Shown in pieces: positions 52,927-60,265 of a DNA stretch of 64,000 nucleotides. Source of the stretch: Arthrobacter sp. YD4 (GTDB lineage Bacteria > Actinomycetota > Actinomycetes > Actinomycetales > Micrococcaceae); contig NZ_JAUHHD010000005.1 of NCBI RefSeq assembly GCF_030410515.1, forward strand, positions 124,001 through 188,000, read 5' to 3'. Position 1 is the stretch's first letter. Each line of letters starts with the position of its first letter. The notes beneath the pieces are model-generated. The model searched no databases. It had not been told where the DNA came from and saw nothing but the letters and a program-made list of their open reading frames with translations. A program made the position numbers and the translations under genes.

Positions 52927-53826
52927 GTGAACCGCCTGCCCAGCCCCGATGACCTGCTGATCCTGCTGACCGTGGCGCGGCTGGGCCGCTTCAATGCCGT
53001 CGCGGAGACCCTGGGCACCACGCACACCACCATCTCGCGCCGGATCCTGGCGCTGGACAAGCAGCTGGGCGGCCGGACCCTCGAGCGCACTCCGCAGGGC
53101 TGGGAACTGACCGAACTCGGCGGCCAGGCGGTGGCGGCGGCGGAGGCGATCGAGGGTACCCTGGGCGCGCTCAGCGGCCGGATTGCCCGGCGGGACGACG
53201 TGCTGGCCGGGCTGGTCCGGATCAGCACCCCCGACGGTTTCGGCGCCGAGTTCGTCACGCCGGCGCTGGTCCGGCTGCAGCGCGAGCATCCGCAGCTGAA
53301 CGTGGAGGTGCTCAGCGCCACCCGCAAGGTCAGCCAAAACCGCTCGGGCGTGGACCTGGAGGTGGTGGTGGGCAACCTGGAGGTCAGCAGCGCCCAGACC
53401 ATCTTCCTGGCCAACTACTTCCTGCGGCTGTACGCCAGCCCGCAGTATGTCCGGGAGCACGGGACGCCGGAGACCCTCGACGACGTGCGCCGGCACGGCT
53501 TCGTCTCCTACGTGGAGTCCGCCCTGCAGGTGGCCGAGCTCGGCCACCGGTCCACGCAGCTGCCGATGCCCCGGTCCAGCTTCCAGGCCACCAGCATCTT
53601 CGCCCAGCTGGAGGCGGTCCGGCGGGCGGCCGGGATCGGGCTGCTGCCCAACTTCCTGGTGGTGGGCAAGGAGGGGTTCGTCCCGGTCCTGCCGGCCGAC
53701 TTCCAGCGCCAGCTCCCCATCTGGGCCGCCGCGCGGGCCGAGTCGCTCCGCTCGGCGCCGGTGCAGGCCGTGCTGGCCGCCCTCCGGGCCGAGATCGCCG
53801 AGCGGCAGGACGTGCTGGCCGGGTAA
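52927..53826 (+). CDS. LysR-family transcriptional regulator
   Basis: A 299-residue LysR protein. The N-terminal winged HTH (about 4-62) includes LGRFNAVAETLGTTHTTISR and RRILALDKQLGGRTLER; the co-inducer domain follows (about 90-290). It diverges from mmsB-mmsA with a LysR-type palindrome in between, so it probably controls valine catabolism in response to 3-hydroxyisobutyrate or a related compound, and itself. The GTG start has GAGAGG 6-7 nt upstream. It converges on the MHS transporter gene. Confidence 0.9.
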   Translation: MNRLPSPDDLLILLTVARLGRFNAVAETLGTTHTTISRRILALDKQLGGRTLERTPQGWELTELGGQAVAAAEAIEGTLGALSGRIARRDDVLAGLVRISTPDGFGAEFVTPALVRLQREHPQLNVEVLSATRKVSQNRSGVDLEVVVGNLEVSSAQTIFLANYFLRLYASPQYVREHGTPETLDDVRRHGFVSYVESALQVAELGHRSTQLPMPRSSFQATSIFAQLEAVRRAAGIGLLPNFLVVGKEGFVPVLPADFQRQLPIWAAARAESLRSAPVQAVLAALRAEIAERQDVLAG

Positions 53827-53835
53827 ACCGGAACG

Positions 53836-53875
53836 CGGCAGCCCCCGTCCCGCGGTGCGGGGACGGGGGCTGCCG
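53836..53875. terminator. Hairpin between convergent LysR and MHS transporter genes
   Basis: CGGCAGCCCCCGTCC (53836-53850) pairs perfectly with 53861-53875 around a small GC loop. No T tract, so probably used in both directions. Confidence 0.7.
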
Positions 53876-53906
53876 GTGAAGCTGGTCGTTCGTTACTTCT
53901 TGCCTG

Positions 53907-55289
53907 CTATTTTTTGCCTGCGGCAAGGAGGTCGGCCGTGCCCTGGGCGTCGGCGGCGTCGACGTCGTGCAGGGAGATGCCGCGGGTTTCCTTCAGGAAG
54001 AGCACCGCGACGGCGGTGATCGCGCAGGCGATCGCCAGGTAGATGGCAACCGGGACGGAGGACTTGTACTCGCCCAGCAACGCCACTGCGATGATCGGGG
54101 CGAGCGAACCGGCCACGATCGAGGTCACCTGGTAGCCGAGGGAGACGCCGGAGTAGCGCATCCGGGTCGGGAACATCTCGGCCATGATGGCCGGCTGGCC
54201 GGCGTACATCAGGGCGTGGAACAGCAGGCCGATGATGACCGAGGCAAGGATGATGAAGTCGTTGCCGGTGTCCATCATCGGGAAGGCGAAGAAGCCCCAG
54301 GTGGCACCGAGGACGGCGCCGGCCATGTAGACCGGGCGGCGGCCCAGGCGATCGGACAGCCGGCCCACCATCGGAACCACAGAGAAGTGAATGGCGTGGG
54401 CGACCAGCAGCAGCATGAGGATGCGGGTGGTGTCGGCGTGGACCACGGTCTTCAGGTAGGTGATGGAGAAGGTGACCACGAGGTAGTAGAGGATGTTCTC
54501 CGCGAAGCGCAGGCCCATGGCGGTGAAGACGCCGCGGGGGTAGCGGCGGAAGACCTCGGCGACGCCGTAGCCCTTGTGGCCGGCCTCGACCTCCTTGCGG
54601 GCCTCGAGGAAGATCGGGGCGTCGTTGACCTTGGTGCGGATGTAGTAGCCGATCAGGACGATCACGGCGGAAAGCCAGAACGCCACGCGCCAGCCCCAGC
54701 CGAGGAAGTCGGCGGAGGACAGGGTGGAGGAGAGGATGAACAGCACCGCGGTGGCGAAGAGGTTGCCCAGCGGCACGGCAGACTGCGGCCAGCTGGCCCA
54801 GAAGCCGCGGGACTTGCTGGGGCTGTGCTCGGCCACCAGCAGGACGGCGCCGCCCCACTCACCGCCGACGGCGAAGCCCTGGGCGAAGCGCAGGAAGACC
54901 AGCAGGGCCGGAGCCCAGTAGCCGATCTGGGCGAAGGTGGGCAGGCAGCCCATCAGGAAGGTGGAGACACCCACCAGGATGATGCTCAGCTGCAGCAGCT
55001 GCTTGCGCCCGAACTTGTCACCGAAGTGGCCGAAGACGATGCCGCCGATGGGGCGGGCGACGAAGCCGACCGCGTAGGTCAGGAAGGCGGCCAGGATGCC
55101 GTCCAGTTCGGTCTGGGAATTGGGGAAGAAGGCCTTGCCGAAGACCAGGGTTGCGGCGGAGGCGTAGAGGAAGAATTCGTACCACTCCACCACCGTGCCG
55201 GCCATGGAGGCGGCGACGACTTTCTTGAGGCCGGACGCCTTGACGTCGGTTTCCTCTGCACGCCTCGCGGCGGCGTTTTCCGTGCTCAT
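53907..55289 (-). CDS. MFS metabolite:H+ symporter (MHS family)
   Basis: A 460-residue 12-helix transporter. VEWYEFFLYASAATLVFGKA (about 33-52), RPIGGIVFGHFGDKFGRK (about 79-96) and GGEWGGAVLLVAEH (about 136-149) are the MHS-family signature seen in KgtP, ShiA and ProP. Substrates are organic acids or betaines taken up with protons. I chose ATG 55289 (AAGGAG 5 nt upstream); the frame continues to 55358 through a Crp-like site. The C-terminal Ala-Gly-Lys-Lys codons and stop are followed by a near-copy of the same 14 bp. Its position near mmsAB suggests a branched acid, but this is only context. Confidence 0.88.
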   Translation of the reverse strand: MSTENAAARRAEETDVKASGLKKVVAASMAGTVVEWYEFFLYASAATLVFGKAFFPNSQTELDGILAAFLTYAVGFVARPIGGIVFGHFGDKFGRKQLLQLSIILVGVSTFLMGCLPTFAQIGYWAPALLVFLRFAQGFAVGGEWGGAVLLVAEHSPSKSRGFWASWPQSAVPLGNLFATAVLFILSSTLSSADFLGWGWRVAFWLSAVIVLIGYYIRTKVNDAPIFLEARKEVEAGHKGYGVAEVFRRYPRGVFTAMGLRFAENILYYLVVTFSITYLKTVVHADTTRILMLLLVAHAIHFSVVPMVGRLSDRLGRRPVYMAGAVLGATWGFFAFPMMDTGNDFIILASVIIGLLFHALMYAGQPAIMAEMFPTRMRYSGVSLGYQVTSIVAGSLAPIIAVALLGEYKSSVPVAIYLAIACAITAVAVLFLKETRGISLHDVDAADAQGTADLLAAGKK

Positions 55290-55343
55290 AAGAACTCCTT
55301 CGGTGTCGCCATCGACACCCTGCGGCTTACTGGGCTGACTCCG

Positions 55344-55359
55344 TGTGAGTTGGACCACA
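55344..55359. promoter_or_regulatory. Crp/GlxR-like site, one mismatch
   Basis: TGTGA-GTTGGA-CCACA differs from the consensus at one position; GTGTG and CACAC make the flanks symmetrical. It lies 55 bp upstream of the MHS transporter ATG. Confidence 0.45.
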
Positions 55360-55480
55360 CGCGGTCATTCTCCACGAGTATGGAGTGTCACCGCCGCAGC
55401 CTCAACGACCAATCGCGCAGAGCCCATCTGCAAAATTGCACACCCGTCCCCGGCAAGAGCCGGCGAAGAAGCCTTGATGC

Positions 55481-56629
55481 TCAGGCGAAGAACGCCTCCC
55501 GGAGGACGCCGCCGAGCTGGCCGATCTCGGTCAGGAACCCGTCGTGGCCGATCGGGGCCGAGATGACGTGCATGGGCACCTCCCCCGGCAGGGCCGCCGC
55601 GAGCTCCCGGGACTGTTCGGGAAAGTACAGCCGGTCCGAGTCCACGGCGGCGATGAAGAACTCGGCGGTGGCACCGGCGAGCGCCTGGCGAAGGCTTCCG
55701 CGGCCACGGGCGACGTCGTGGCTCATCAGCGCCTCGGTGATGGCGATGTAGCTGTTGGCGTCGAAGCGCTGCACCAGTTTGTTGCCCTGGTGGTCCAGGT
55801 AGCTCTCCACCTGGTAGCGGCCGCGGCCGGACAGCGGCCCGGGCGCGAGCGGTTCCTCGCCGTCCTGGCCGGTCCGGCCGAAGCGGCCCTCCAGTTCGGC
55901 GGCGGAGCGGTAGGTAATGTGGGCGATCCGCCGGGCCAACGCCAGGCCGTCATGCGGCTCGGGGCCGCCGTAGTAGTCGCCGCCATTGAAGCGCGGGTCC
56001 TGCCGGATCGCGAGGGTCTGGGCCTGGGCGAAGGCGATCTGTTCGGCGGTGCTGTAGGCGCCGACGGCGATCACGGCGCAGCGGCGCACGCGTTCCGGGT
56101 AGCTGACGGCCCACTCCAGGGCCCGGGCGCCGCCGAGGGAGCCGCCGAGCACGGCGTGCCATCGGTGGATGCCCAGCGCGTCGGCCAGCCGGGCCTCGGC
56201 GGCGGTGCTGTCGCGCAGGGTGACGAGGGGGAAGCGGGATCCCCAGGGCCGGCCATCGGGCGCCGGCGTGGACGGGCCGGTGGAGCCGTAGCAGCCGCCG
56301 AGGATGTTGATGGACACCACGAAGTACCGGTCCGTGTCCACGGGCGCGCCGGGGCCGGCGAGCTGTTCCCACCAGCCGGGCTCCCCGCCGGCGCCGCGGG
56401 TGACGTGGGTGTCCCCGGTCAGGGCGTGCTCGATCAGGACGGCGTTGGAGGCGTCCGCGTTCAGGGTGCCCCAGGTCTCGTAGGCGAGCACCACCTCCGG
56501 CAGGACGGCGCCGGATTCGAGTTCCAGGGCGCCGACGGACAGGTACCGCACGGTGCCTTCGGGGGCGGCGGCGTTTCCTGCTGCGGGACTGGTGGCGGGT
56601 ACACCCGTTCGGGTGACGGCAATCGTCAT
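55481..56629 (-). CDS. metX: Homoserine O-acetyltransferase
   Basis: A 382-residue alpha/beta-hydrolase-fold transferase that acetylates homoserine with acetyl-CoA. LPEVVLAYETWGTLN (about 45-59), HALTGDTHV, the nucleophile Ser in LGGSLGGARALEW (about 159-171), the Asp in VDSDRLYFP and the His in GHDGFLTE complete the family pattern. ATG 56629 has a GTGAGG Shine-Dalgarno; longer frames run into the riboswitch. A SAM-IV riboswitch lies in the leader. It follows metY on the same strand (metY is upstream), but each has its own leader. The product is used by metY. Confidence 0.94.
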   Translation of the reverse strand: MTIAVTRTGVPATSPAAGNAAAPEGTVRYLSVGALELESGAVLPEVVLAYETWGTLNADASNAVLIEHALTGDTHVTRGAGGEPGWWEQLAGPGAPVDTDRYFVVSINILGGCYGSTGPSTPAPDGRPWGSRFPLVTLRDSTAAEARLADALGIHRWHAVLGGSLGGARALEWAVSYPERVRRCAVIAVGAYSTAEQIAFAQAQTLAIRQDPRFNGGDYYGGPEPHDGLALARRIAHITYRSAAELEGRFGRTGQDGEEPLAPGPLSGRGRYQVESYLDHQGNKLVQRFDANSYIAITEALMSHDVARGRGSLRQALAGATAEFFIAAVDSDRLYFPEQSRELAAALPGEVPMHVISAPIGHDGFLTEIGQLGGVLREAFFA

Positions 56630-56652
56630 GTTAAAAGACCTCACTTCGCGCT

Positions 56653-56760
56653 TGCCTGCCGTCAGTTGACCGGCAGGCCAGGTCTTCACCCGGGGCACCC
56701 CGCCGCAAAAGGAGGGTTGCCGGCCAGCAAGCCGGGGCTGTCGCTGGCACTCATGACCTG
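56653..56760 (-). promoter_or_regulatory. SAM-IV riboswitch upstream of metX
   Basis: The minus-strand RNA starts CAGGTCATGAGTGCCAGCG, has GGCAACCCTCC at mid-length and GGTGCCCCGGGTGAAGACCTG near the end; CAGGTC and GACCTG form P1. A conserved hairpin GCCTGCCG/CGGCAGGC (56654-56678) follows P1. The motif order is that of SAM-IV, found in actinomycetes before methionine genes. AAGACCT (56680-56686) can instead pair with AGGTCTT at the metX ribosome-binding site (56635-56641). Confidence 0.85.
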
Positions 56761-56765
56761 CACCG

Positions 56766-56771
56766 AGTGTA
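56766..56771 (-). promoter_or_regulatory. -10 element TACACT of metX
   Basis: On the minus strand TACACT lies 5 nt before the riboswitch CAGGTC, as at metY, so the RNA probably starts at the P1 stem. Confidence 0.55.
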
Positions 56772-56838
56772 CGAAAGAGGGCGGCGTCCTGGCGAAGATT
56801 GTGACTTCCATGTGACAGCCGCCCGACCCGCCGCCCCG

Positions 56839-56922
56839 TTTCCCCACCTTTGAAGGCCAAGGCCGGCGGGTCGCCGCGGACACGCCGCGCCGGCCGCCGT
56901 CGGGCCCGCAAAGGTGGGGAAA
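56839..56922. repeat. 14-bp inverted repeat with nested GC hairpin between metY and metX
   Basis: TTTCCCCACCTTTG (56839-56852) and its exact complement (56909-56922) enclose 56 bp that also fold (GCCGGCG/CGCCGGC). It may end the metY transcript, although it has no T tract, or be a remnant of a small palindromic element. Confidence 0.6.
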
Positions 56923-56941
56923 TCCGGCAGGGGTCCCGGGC

Positions 56942-58258
56942 CTAGCCGGCCTTCGCGGCGCGGAAGCCGGCGTCGAGGTCCGCCAGGATGTCGTCGATGT
57001 GCTCCAGGCCCACCGAGAGCCGGACCAGGCCCGGGTGGACGCCCGCCACCGCCTGCTGCTCCGGGCTGAGCTGGCTGTGCGTGGTCGACGCCGGGTGGAT
57101 CACCAGCGAGCGCACGTCGCCGATGTTCGCCACGTGCGAGTGCAGCTCCAGGGCGTCGACGAAGCGTTTGCCGGCCTCCACTCCCCCGGCGATGACGAAG
57201 GAGACGACGGCGCCCGTGCCGCGCGGACCGTATTTCCGGCCGCGCTCGTACCAGGGGCTCGAGGGCAGCCCCGCGTAGGCGACCGATTCGACGTCCTCCC
57301 GGCCCTCCAGCCATTCGGCCACCCGGGTGGCGTTGGCGACGTGCCGCTCCACCCGCAGGCTCAGCGTCTCGATGCCCTGGGCGATCAGGAAGGCGTTGAA
57401 GGGCGCGACGGCGGAGCCGAGGTCGCGCAGCAGCTGGACCCGGGCCTTGAGGATGTAGGAGAGGTTGGCCCCCAGTGCGCCGTCCGCGCCCAGGTCCCGG
57501 GCGTAGACCAGGCCGTTGTAGCTGGGGTCGGGGGTGTTGAAGCCGGGGTACCGCTCCGGGTCCGCGCCGAAGTCGAACTTTCCGGAGTCCACGATCACAC
57601 CGGCGATCGCCGAGCCGTGGCCGCCCAGGTACTTCGTGGCCGAGTGCACCACGATGTCCGCGCCCCACTCCAGCGGCCGGATCAGGTACGGGGTTGCGAG
57701 GGTGTTGTCCACGATCAGCGGCACCCCTGCCTGGTGGGCCACCTCCGAGATGCCCTCGATGTCCAGCACGTCCTGGCGCGGGTTGGAGACCACCTCGCCA
57801 AAGAAGAGCTTGGTGTTCGGCTGCACCGCCTCGCGCCACTGGTCCAGGTTGTCCGGGTCCGCCACGAAGGTCACGGAGATGCCGAACTTCTTCAGAGTGT
57901 GGGCCAGCAGGTTGTAGGTGCCGCCGTAGAGGCTGGGGCTGGCCACCACGTGGTCCCCGGCCTCGGCGATGTTGAGGATGGCGAAGGTTTCCGCCGCCTG
58001 CCCGGAACTGAGCAGCAGCGCGCCGAGGCCGCCCTCCAGGCTGGCGATGCGCTGTTCGACCGCGTCCTGGGTGGGGTTGCCGATTCGGGTGTAGATGGGG
58101 GCGAGCTCGGCCAGGGCGAACCGGTTCGCGGCGCTCTCGGCGCTCGGGAAGACGAACGACGTCGTCTGGTAGATCGGCAGCGAGCGGGCGCCGGTGGCGG
58201 CGTCCGGCTGCTGGCCGGCGTGGATCTGACGGGTTTCAAAGGACCAGGCGTTGGACAT
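56942..58258 (-). CDS. metY: O-acetylhomoserine sulfhydrylase/aminocarboxypropyltransferase
   Basis: A 438-residue PLP enzyme of the Cys/Met metabolism family that joins O-acetylhomoserine and sulfide (or methanethiol) to give homocysteine (or methionine). TYTRIGNPT-like IYTRIGNPTQDAVEQRIASL (about 62-81), the PLP Lys in SATKYLGGHGSA (about 209-220) and the C-terminal HPASTTHSQL are diagnostic. ATG 58258 has CAGGAG 6-7 nt upstream; longer frames cross the riboswitch. It has its own SAM-IV riboswitch and -10. Confidence 0.95.
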   Translation of the reverse strand: MSNAWSFETRQIHAGQQPDAATGARSLPIYQTTSFVFPSAESAANRFALAELAPIYTRIGNPTQDAVEQRIASLEGGLGALLLSSGQAAETFAILNIAEAGDHVVASPSLYGGTYNLLAHTLKKFGISVTFVADPDNLDQWREAVQPNTKLFFGEVVSNPRQDVLDIEGISEVAHQAGVPLIVDNTLATPYLIRPLEWGADIVVHSATKYLGGHGSAIAGVIVDSGKFDFGADPERYPGFNTPDPSYNGLVYARDLGADGALGANLSYILKARVQLLRDLGSAVAPFNAFLIAQGIETLSLRVERHVANATRVAEWLEGREDVESVAYAGLPSSPWYERGRKYGPRGTGAVVSFVIAGGVEAGKRFVDALELHSHVANIGDVRSLVIHPASTTHSQLSPEQQAVAGVHPGLVRLSVGLEHIDDILADLDAGFRAAKAG

Positions 58259-58354
58259 GGTGTCTCCTGTGACTGGGCTCAGGACGGCACCGCCTCCCGG
58301 GTCCTGCGCCGCTGGCAGGTCCCGGAATATCGTCACGGCCCTGGCGCCGCGCTT

Positions 58355-58462
58355 GCCCCGCCGGCGGTCGCCGGAGGGCCAGGTCTTCACCCGGGGCACC
58401 CCACCGCGCAAGGAGGGTTGCCGGCCAGCGAGCCGGGGCTTGGCGCTGGCACTCATGACCTG
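58355..58462 (-). promoter_or_regulatory. SAM-IV riboswitch upstream of metY
   Basis: Same motif order as the metX copy: CAGGTCATGAGTGCCAGCG at the 5' end, GGCAACCCTCC at mid-length, GGTGCCCCGGGTGAAGACCTG at the 3' end, then a hairpin (58355-58380). The leader to the ATG is about 95 nt, much longer than at metX, with a possible CAGGAC/GTCCTG hairpin near the ribosome-binding site. Confidence 0.85.
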
Positions 58463-58467
58463 CTCCC

Positions 58468-58473
58468 AGTGTA
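58468..58473 (-). promoter_or_regulatory. -10 element TACACT of metY
   Basis: TACACT lies 5 nt before the riboswitch CAGGTC, identical in sequence and spacing to the metX promoter. Confidence 0.55.
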
Positions 58474-58597
58474 GGAAGCCGGAAACCGGTCCGGATAGCT
58501 TTGTGACAAAGATGAAGAAACCGGTCCCCGGGACGGCTTCTCCGGCGGATTTCCGCGGCCGCGCTGGGCGGCACGGGGGCCCGCCGGATGGTCCCTG

Positions 58598-58616
58598 TGA
58601 GGTTAGGACAGCCTAA
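58598..58616. promoter_or_regulatory. DtxR/IdeR-type iron box upstream of the VOC gene
   Basis: The 19 bp beginning TGAGGTTAGGACAGCCTAA match the DtxR consensus TTAGGTTAGGCTAACCTAA at 15 positions, with a TTAGG-N4-CCTAA core. It lies 37-55 bp upstream of ATG 58653. Confidence 0.55.
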
Positions 58617-58640
58617 GCTGAGAGGTCCATCACAAAGTGC

Positions 58641-58646
58641 CAAGAT
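58641..58646 (+). promoter_or_regulatory. -10-like CAAGAT, possible leaderless promoter of the VOC gene
   Basis: CAAGAT is followed by 6 nt and ATG 58653. TAAGCT at 58614-58619, overlapping the iron box, is an alternative -10. Confidence 0.35.
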
Positions 58647-58652
58647 GAGGGC

Positions 58653-59291
58653 ATGCGCATGGATCACGTCTCTTACGCCTGTGAAAAGGATGGCCTCGCG
58701 GCCACCACCGACCGTATCGCCACGGCCCTCGGGGTCGAGGCCGTCAAGGGCGGCGTGCACCCCCGTTTTGGCACCCGCAACATGATCATCCCGCTCGCCG
58801 GGCACAAGTACCTGGAGGTCGTGGAGGTCCTGGACCACCCGGCGTCGGACAAGGCACCGTTCGGCCAGGCGGTCCGCGCCCGCTCCGCCGCCGGCGGCGG
58901 CTGGATGGGCTGGTGCGTTGAGGTCGACGACCTGGCACCCTTCGAGGAACGCCTGGGCCGCGCCGCGGTCAACGGCAACCGCAAGTTCCCCGATGGCCGT
59001 GAACTGGTCTGGAAGCAGATCGGCATCCTGGGCCTGATCGCGGATCCGCAGGTGCCCTACATGCTCAAGTGGGAGGGCGACCCGGCCCTGCACCCGTCCA
59101 ACGCCTACGAGAGCTCGGTGAAGATGTCCGAGCTGACCATCGCGGGCTCCGCGCAGCGGGTCACCGAGTGGCTGGGCGAACCGGTGGAGAAGCCGCTGGA
59201 GGACGTGGCCGTGAACTGGCAGGCCCCGCACGGCACGCCGGGCATCCTCTCGGTCACCTTTGAGACCGCTTCCGGAGCCGTCACCATCTAG
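58653..59291 (+). CDS. VOC-superfamily (glyoxalase-like) protein
   Basis: A 212-residue protein of the vicinal-oxygen-chelate fold, nearest the glyoxalase-like group PF13468. The first half begins MRMDHVSYACEKDGLAATTD and contains GTRNMIIPLAGHKYLEVVEV (about 38-57), giving a His and Glu as possible metal ligands; the second half has WMGWCVEVDDLAPFEERLG and a C-terminal partial module. The reaction is unknown. An iron-box-like operator upstream suggests iron-responsive expression, unusual for this group. It is divergent from metY. Confidence 0.82.
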   Translation: MRMDHVSYACEKDGLAATTDRIATALGVEAVKGGVHPRFGTRNMIIPLAGHKYLEVVEVLDHPASDKAPFGQAVRARSAAGGGWMGWCVEVDDLAPFEERLGRAAVNGNRKFPDGRELVWKQIGILGLIADPQVPYMLKWEGDPALHPSNAYESSVKMSELTIAGSAQRVTEWLGEPVEKPLEDVAVNWQAPHGTPGILSVTFETASGAVTI

Positions 59292-59310
59292 GGCCCCGGC
59301 CCGCCACAAC

Positions 59311-59362
59311 TTCGGCCGCCGGCCGCGGGTGTCAATGACGCCACCCGCCGCCGGGGGCCGAA
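59311..59362. terminator. Hairpin between VOC and CPBP genes
   Basis: TTCGGCC (59311-59317) pairs with GGCCGAA (59356-59362), with an inner GCGGGTG/CACCCGC stem. It separates two convergent genes. Confidence 0.6.
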
Positions 59363-59441
59363 ACTCTTTAAGCCGCTCCCCGCCTCGTCGTGCGGGTCAC
59401 GGCACGGCAGGTCACGGCACCGCAGGAATCGCCAGGACACC

Positions 59442-60209
59442 TCAGCCCAGGCCGACCGCCTTGCCGAACAGGCTGAAGCCCACGAACGCCACGATGTCCA
59501 GCAGCGCGTGCGCGATCACCAGCGGCATCACCCGCCGGGTCCGGGTGTAGACCAGGGCGAAGATGACGCCCATGATGGCGTTGCCGATGAACGGCCCGAA
59601 CCCCTGGTACAGGTGGTAGCTGCCGCGCAGGATTGAGCTCGCGGCGATGGCCGCCGGCAGCCGCCAGCCGAGTTTACCGAACCGGTCCAGCAGGTATCCC
59701 ACCACGATCACCTCCTCGACGATCCCGTGCCGGATGGCGGAGAGGACCAGGACGGGCACGGTCCACCAGTAGGTGCCCAGCGCGCTCGGGATGATCGCCG
59801 TCGTGATGCCCAGGGCCCGGCCGGCGGCATAGAGGCCCAGCGACGGGATGCCGATCAGCAGGAACAGGCCCACACCCTGCAACAGGTCCTTTCCGGGGCG
59901 TGCGAAATCGAACCCGAGCTTCCGGAATGCCGAGCCGCCGGGGGTCCCCGGCTCGCGGGGACCGGTGAGGAAGTAGAGCACCAGCAGCACGGGGACGAGC
60001 GCGAAGGCGATGTCCAGCAGCTGGTAGGTCAGGTCGAAGTACTCGCGGCTGCTCTGGGAGCGGTTCAGCGTTGAGGTCCCCTGGGCCAGCGGCGCCTGCG
60101 AGAGCTTGTCCAGCAGCTGCACCACCGAGTACACCGCCGACTGCCCCAGCGAGAGTCCCAGCACAATCCATACTTCGAACCGCACACGGCGGCGGGAGGT
60201 AACCAGCAT
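59442..60209 (-). CDS. CPBP-family intramembrane protease-like protein
   Basis: A 255-residue protein with about seven to eight helices. HGIVEEVIVVGYLLDRFGK (about 168-186) is CPBP motif 1 with the Glu-Glu pair, but the Arg normally four positions later is Val. LRGSYHLYQG supplies motif 2 His and IAHALLDI motif 3. Members include Rce1-like proteases and bacteriocin-immunity or envelope proteins. ATG 60209 is preceded by CAAGAT with a 6-nt gap, fitting a leaderless start. It is divergent from the histidine phosphatase gene. Confidence 0.85.
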   Translation of the reverse strand: MLVTSRRRVRFEVWIVLGLSLGQSAVYSVVQLLDKLSQAPLAQGTSTLNRSQSSREYFDLTYQLLDIAFALVPVLLVLYFLTGPREPGTPGGSAFRKLGFDFARPGKDLLQGVGLFLLIGIPSLGLYAAGRALGITTAIIPSALGTYWWTVPVLVLSAIRHGIVEEVIVVGYLLDRFGKLGWRLPAAIAASSILRGSYHLYQGFGPFIGNAIMGVIFALVYTRTRRVMPLVIAHALLDIVAFVGFSLFGKAVGLG

Positions 60210-60215
60210 GGTCCT

Positions 60216-60221
60216 ATCTTG
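60216..60221 (-). promoter_or_regulatory. -10-like CAAGAT, possible leaderless promoter of the CPBP gene
   Basis: On the minus strand CAAGAT, 6 nt and ATG 60209. Confidence 0.35.
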
Positions 60222-60253
60222 CCTGCCGTTGCCGGGAGTTGGCCGGACGCGCC

Positions 60254-60259
60254 TAAGCT
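60254..60259 (+). promoter_or_regulatory. -10 element TAAGCT, leaderless promoter of the histidine phosphatase gene
   Basis: TAAGCT is followed by exactly 6 nt and GTG 60266. Confidence 0.5.
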
Positions 60260-60265
60260 GGGGCT

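Noticed and set aside
56630..58456. Upstream in-frame extensions of metX and metY
   Set aside because: Both run through the SAM-IV riboswitches and, at metX, through the intergenic repeat. Protein similarity begins at the ATGs chosen.
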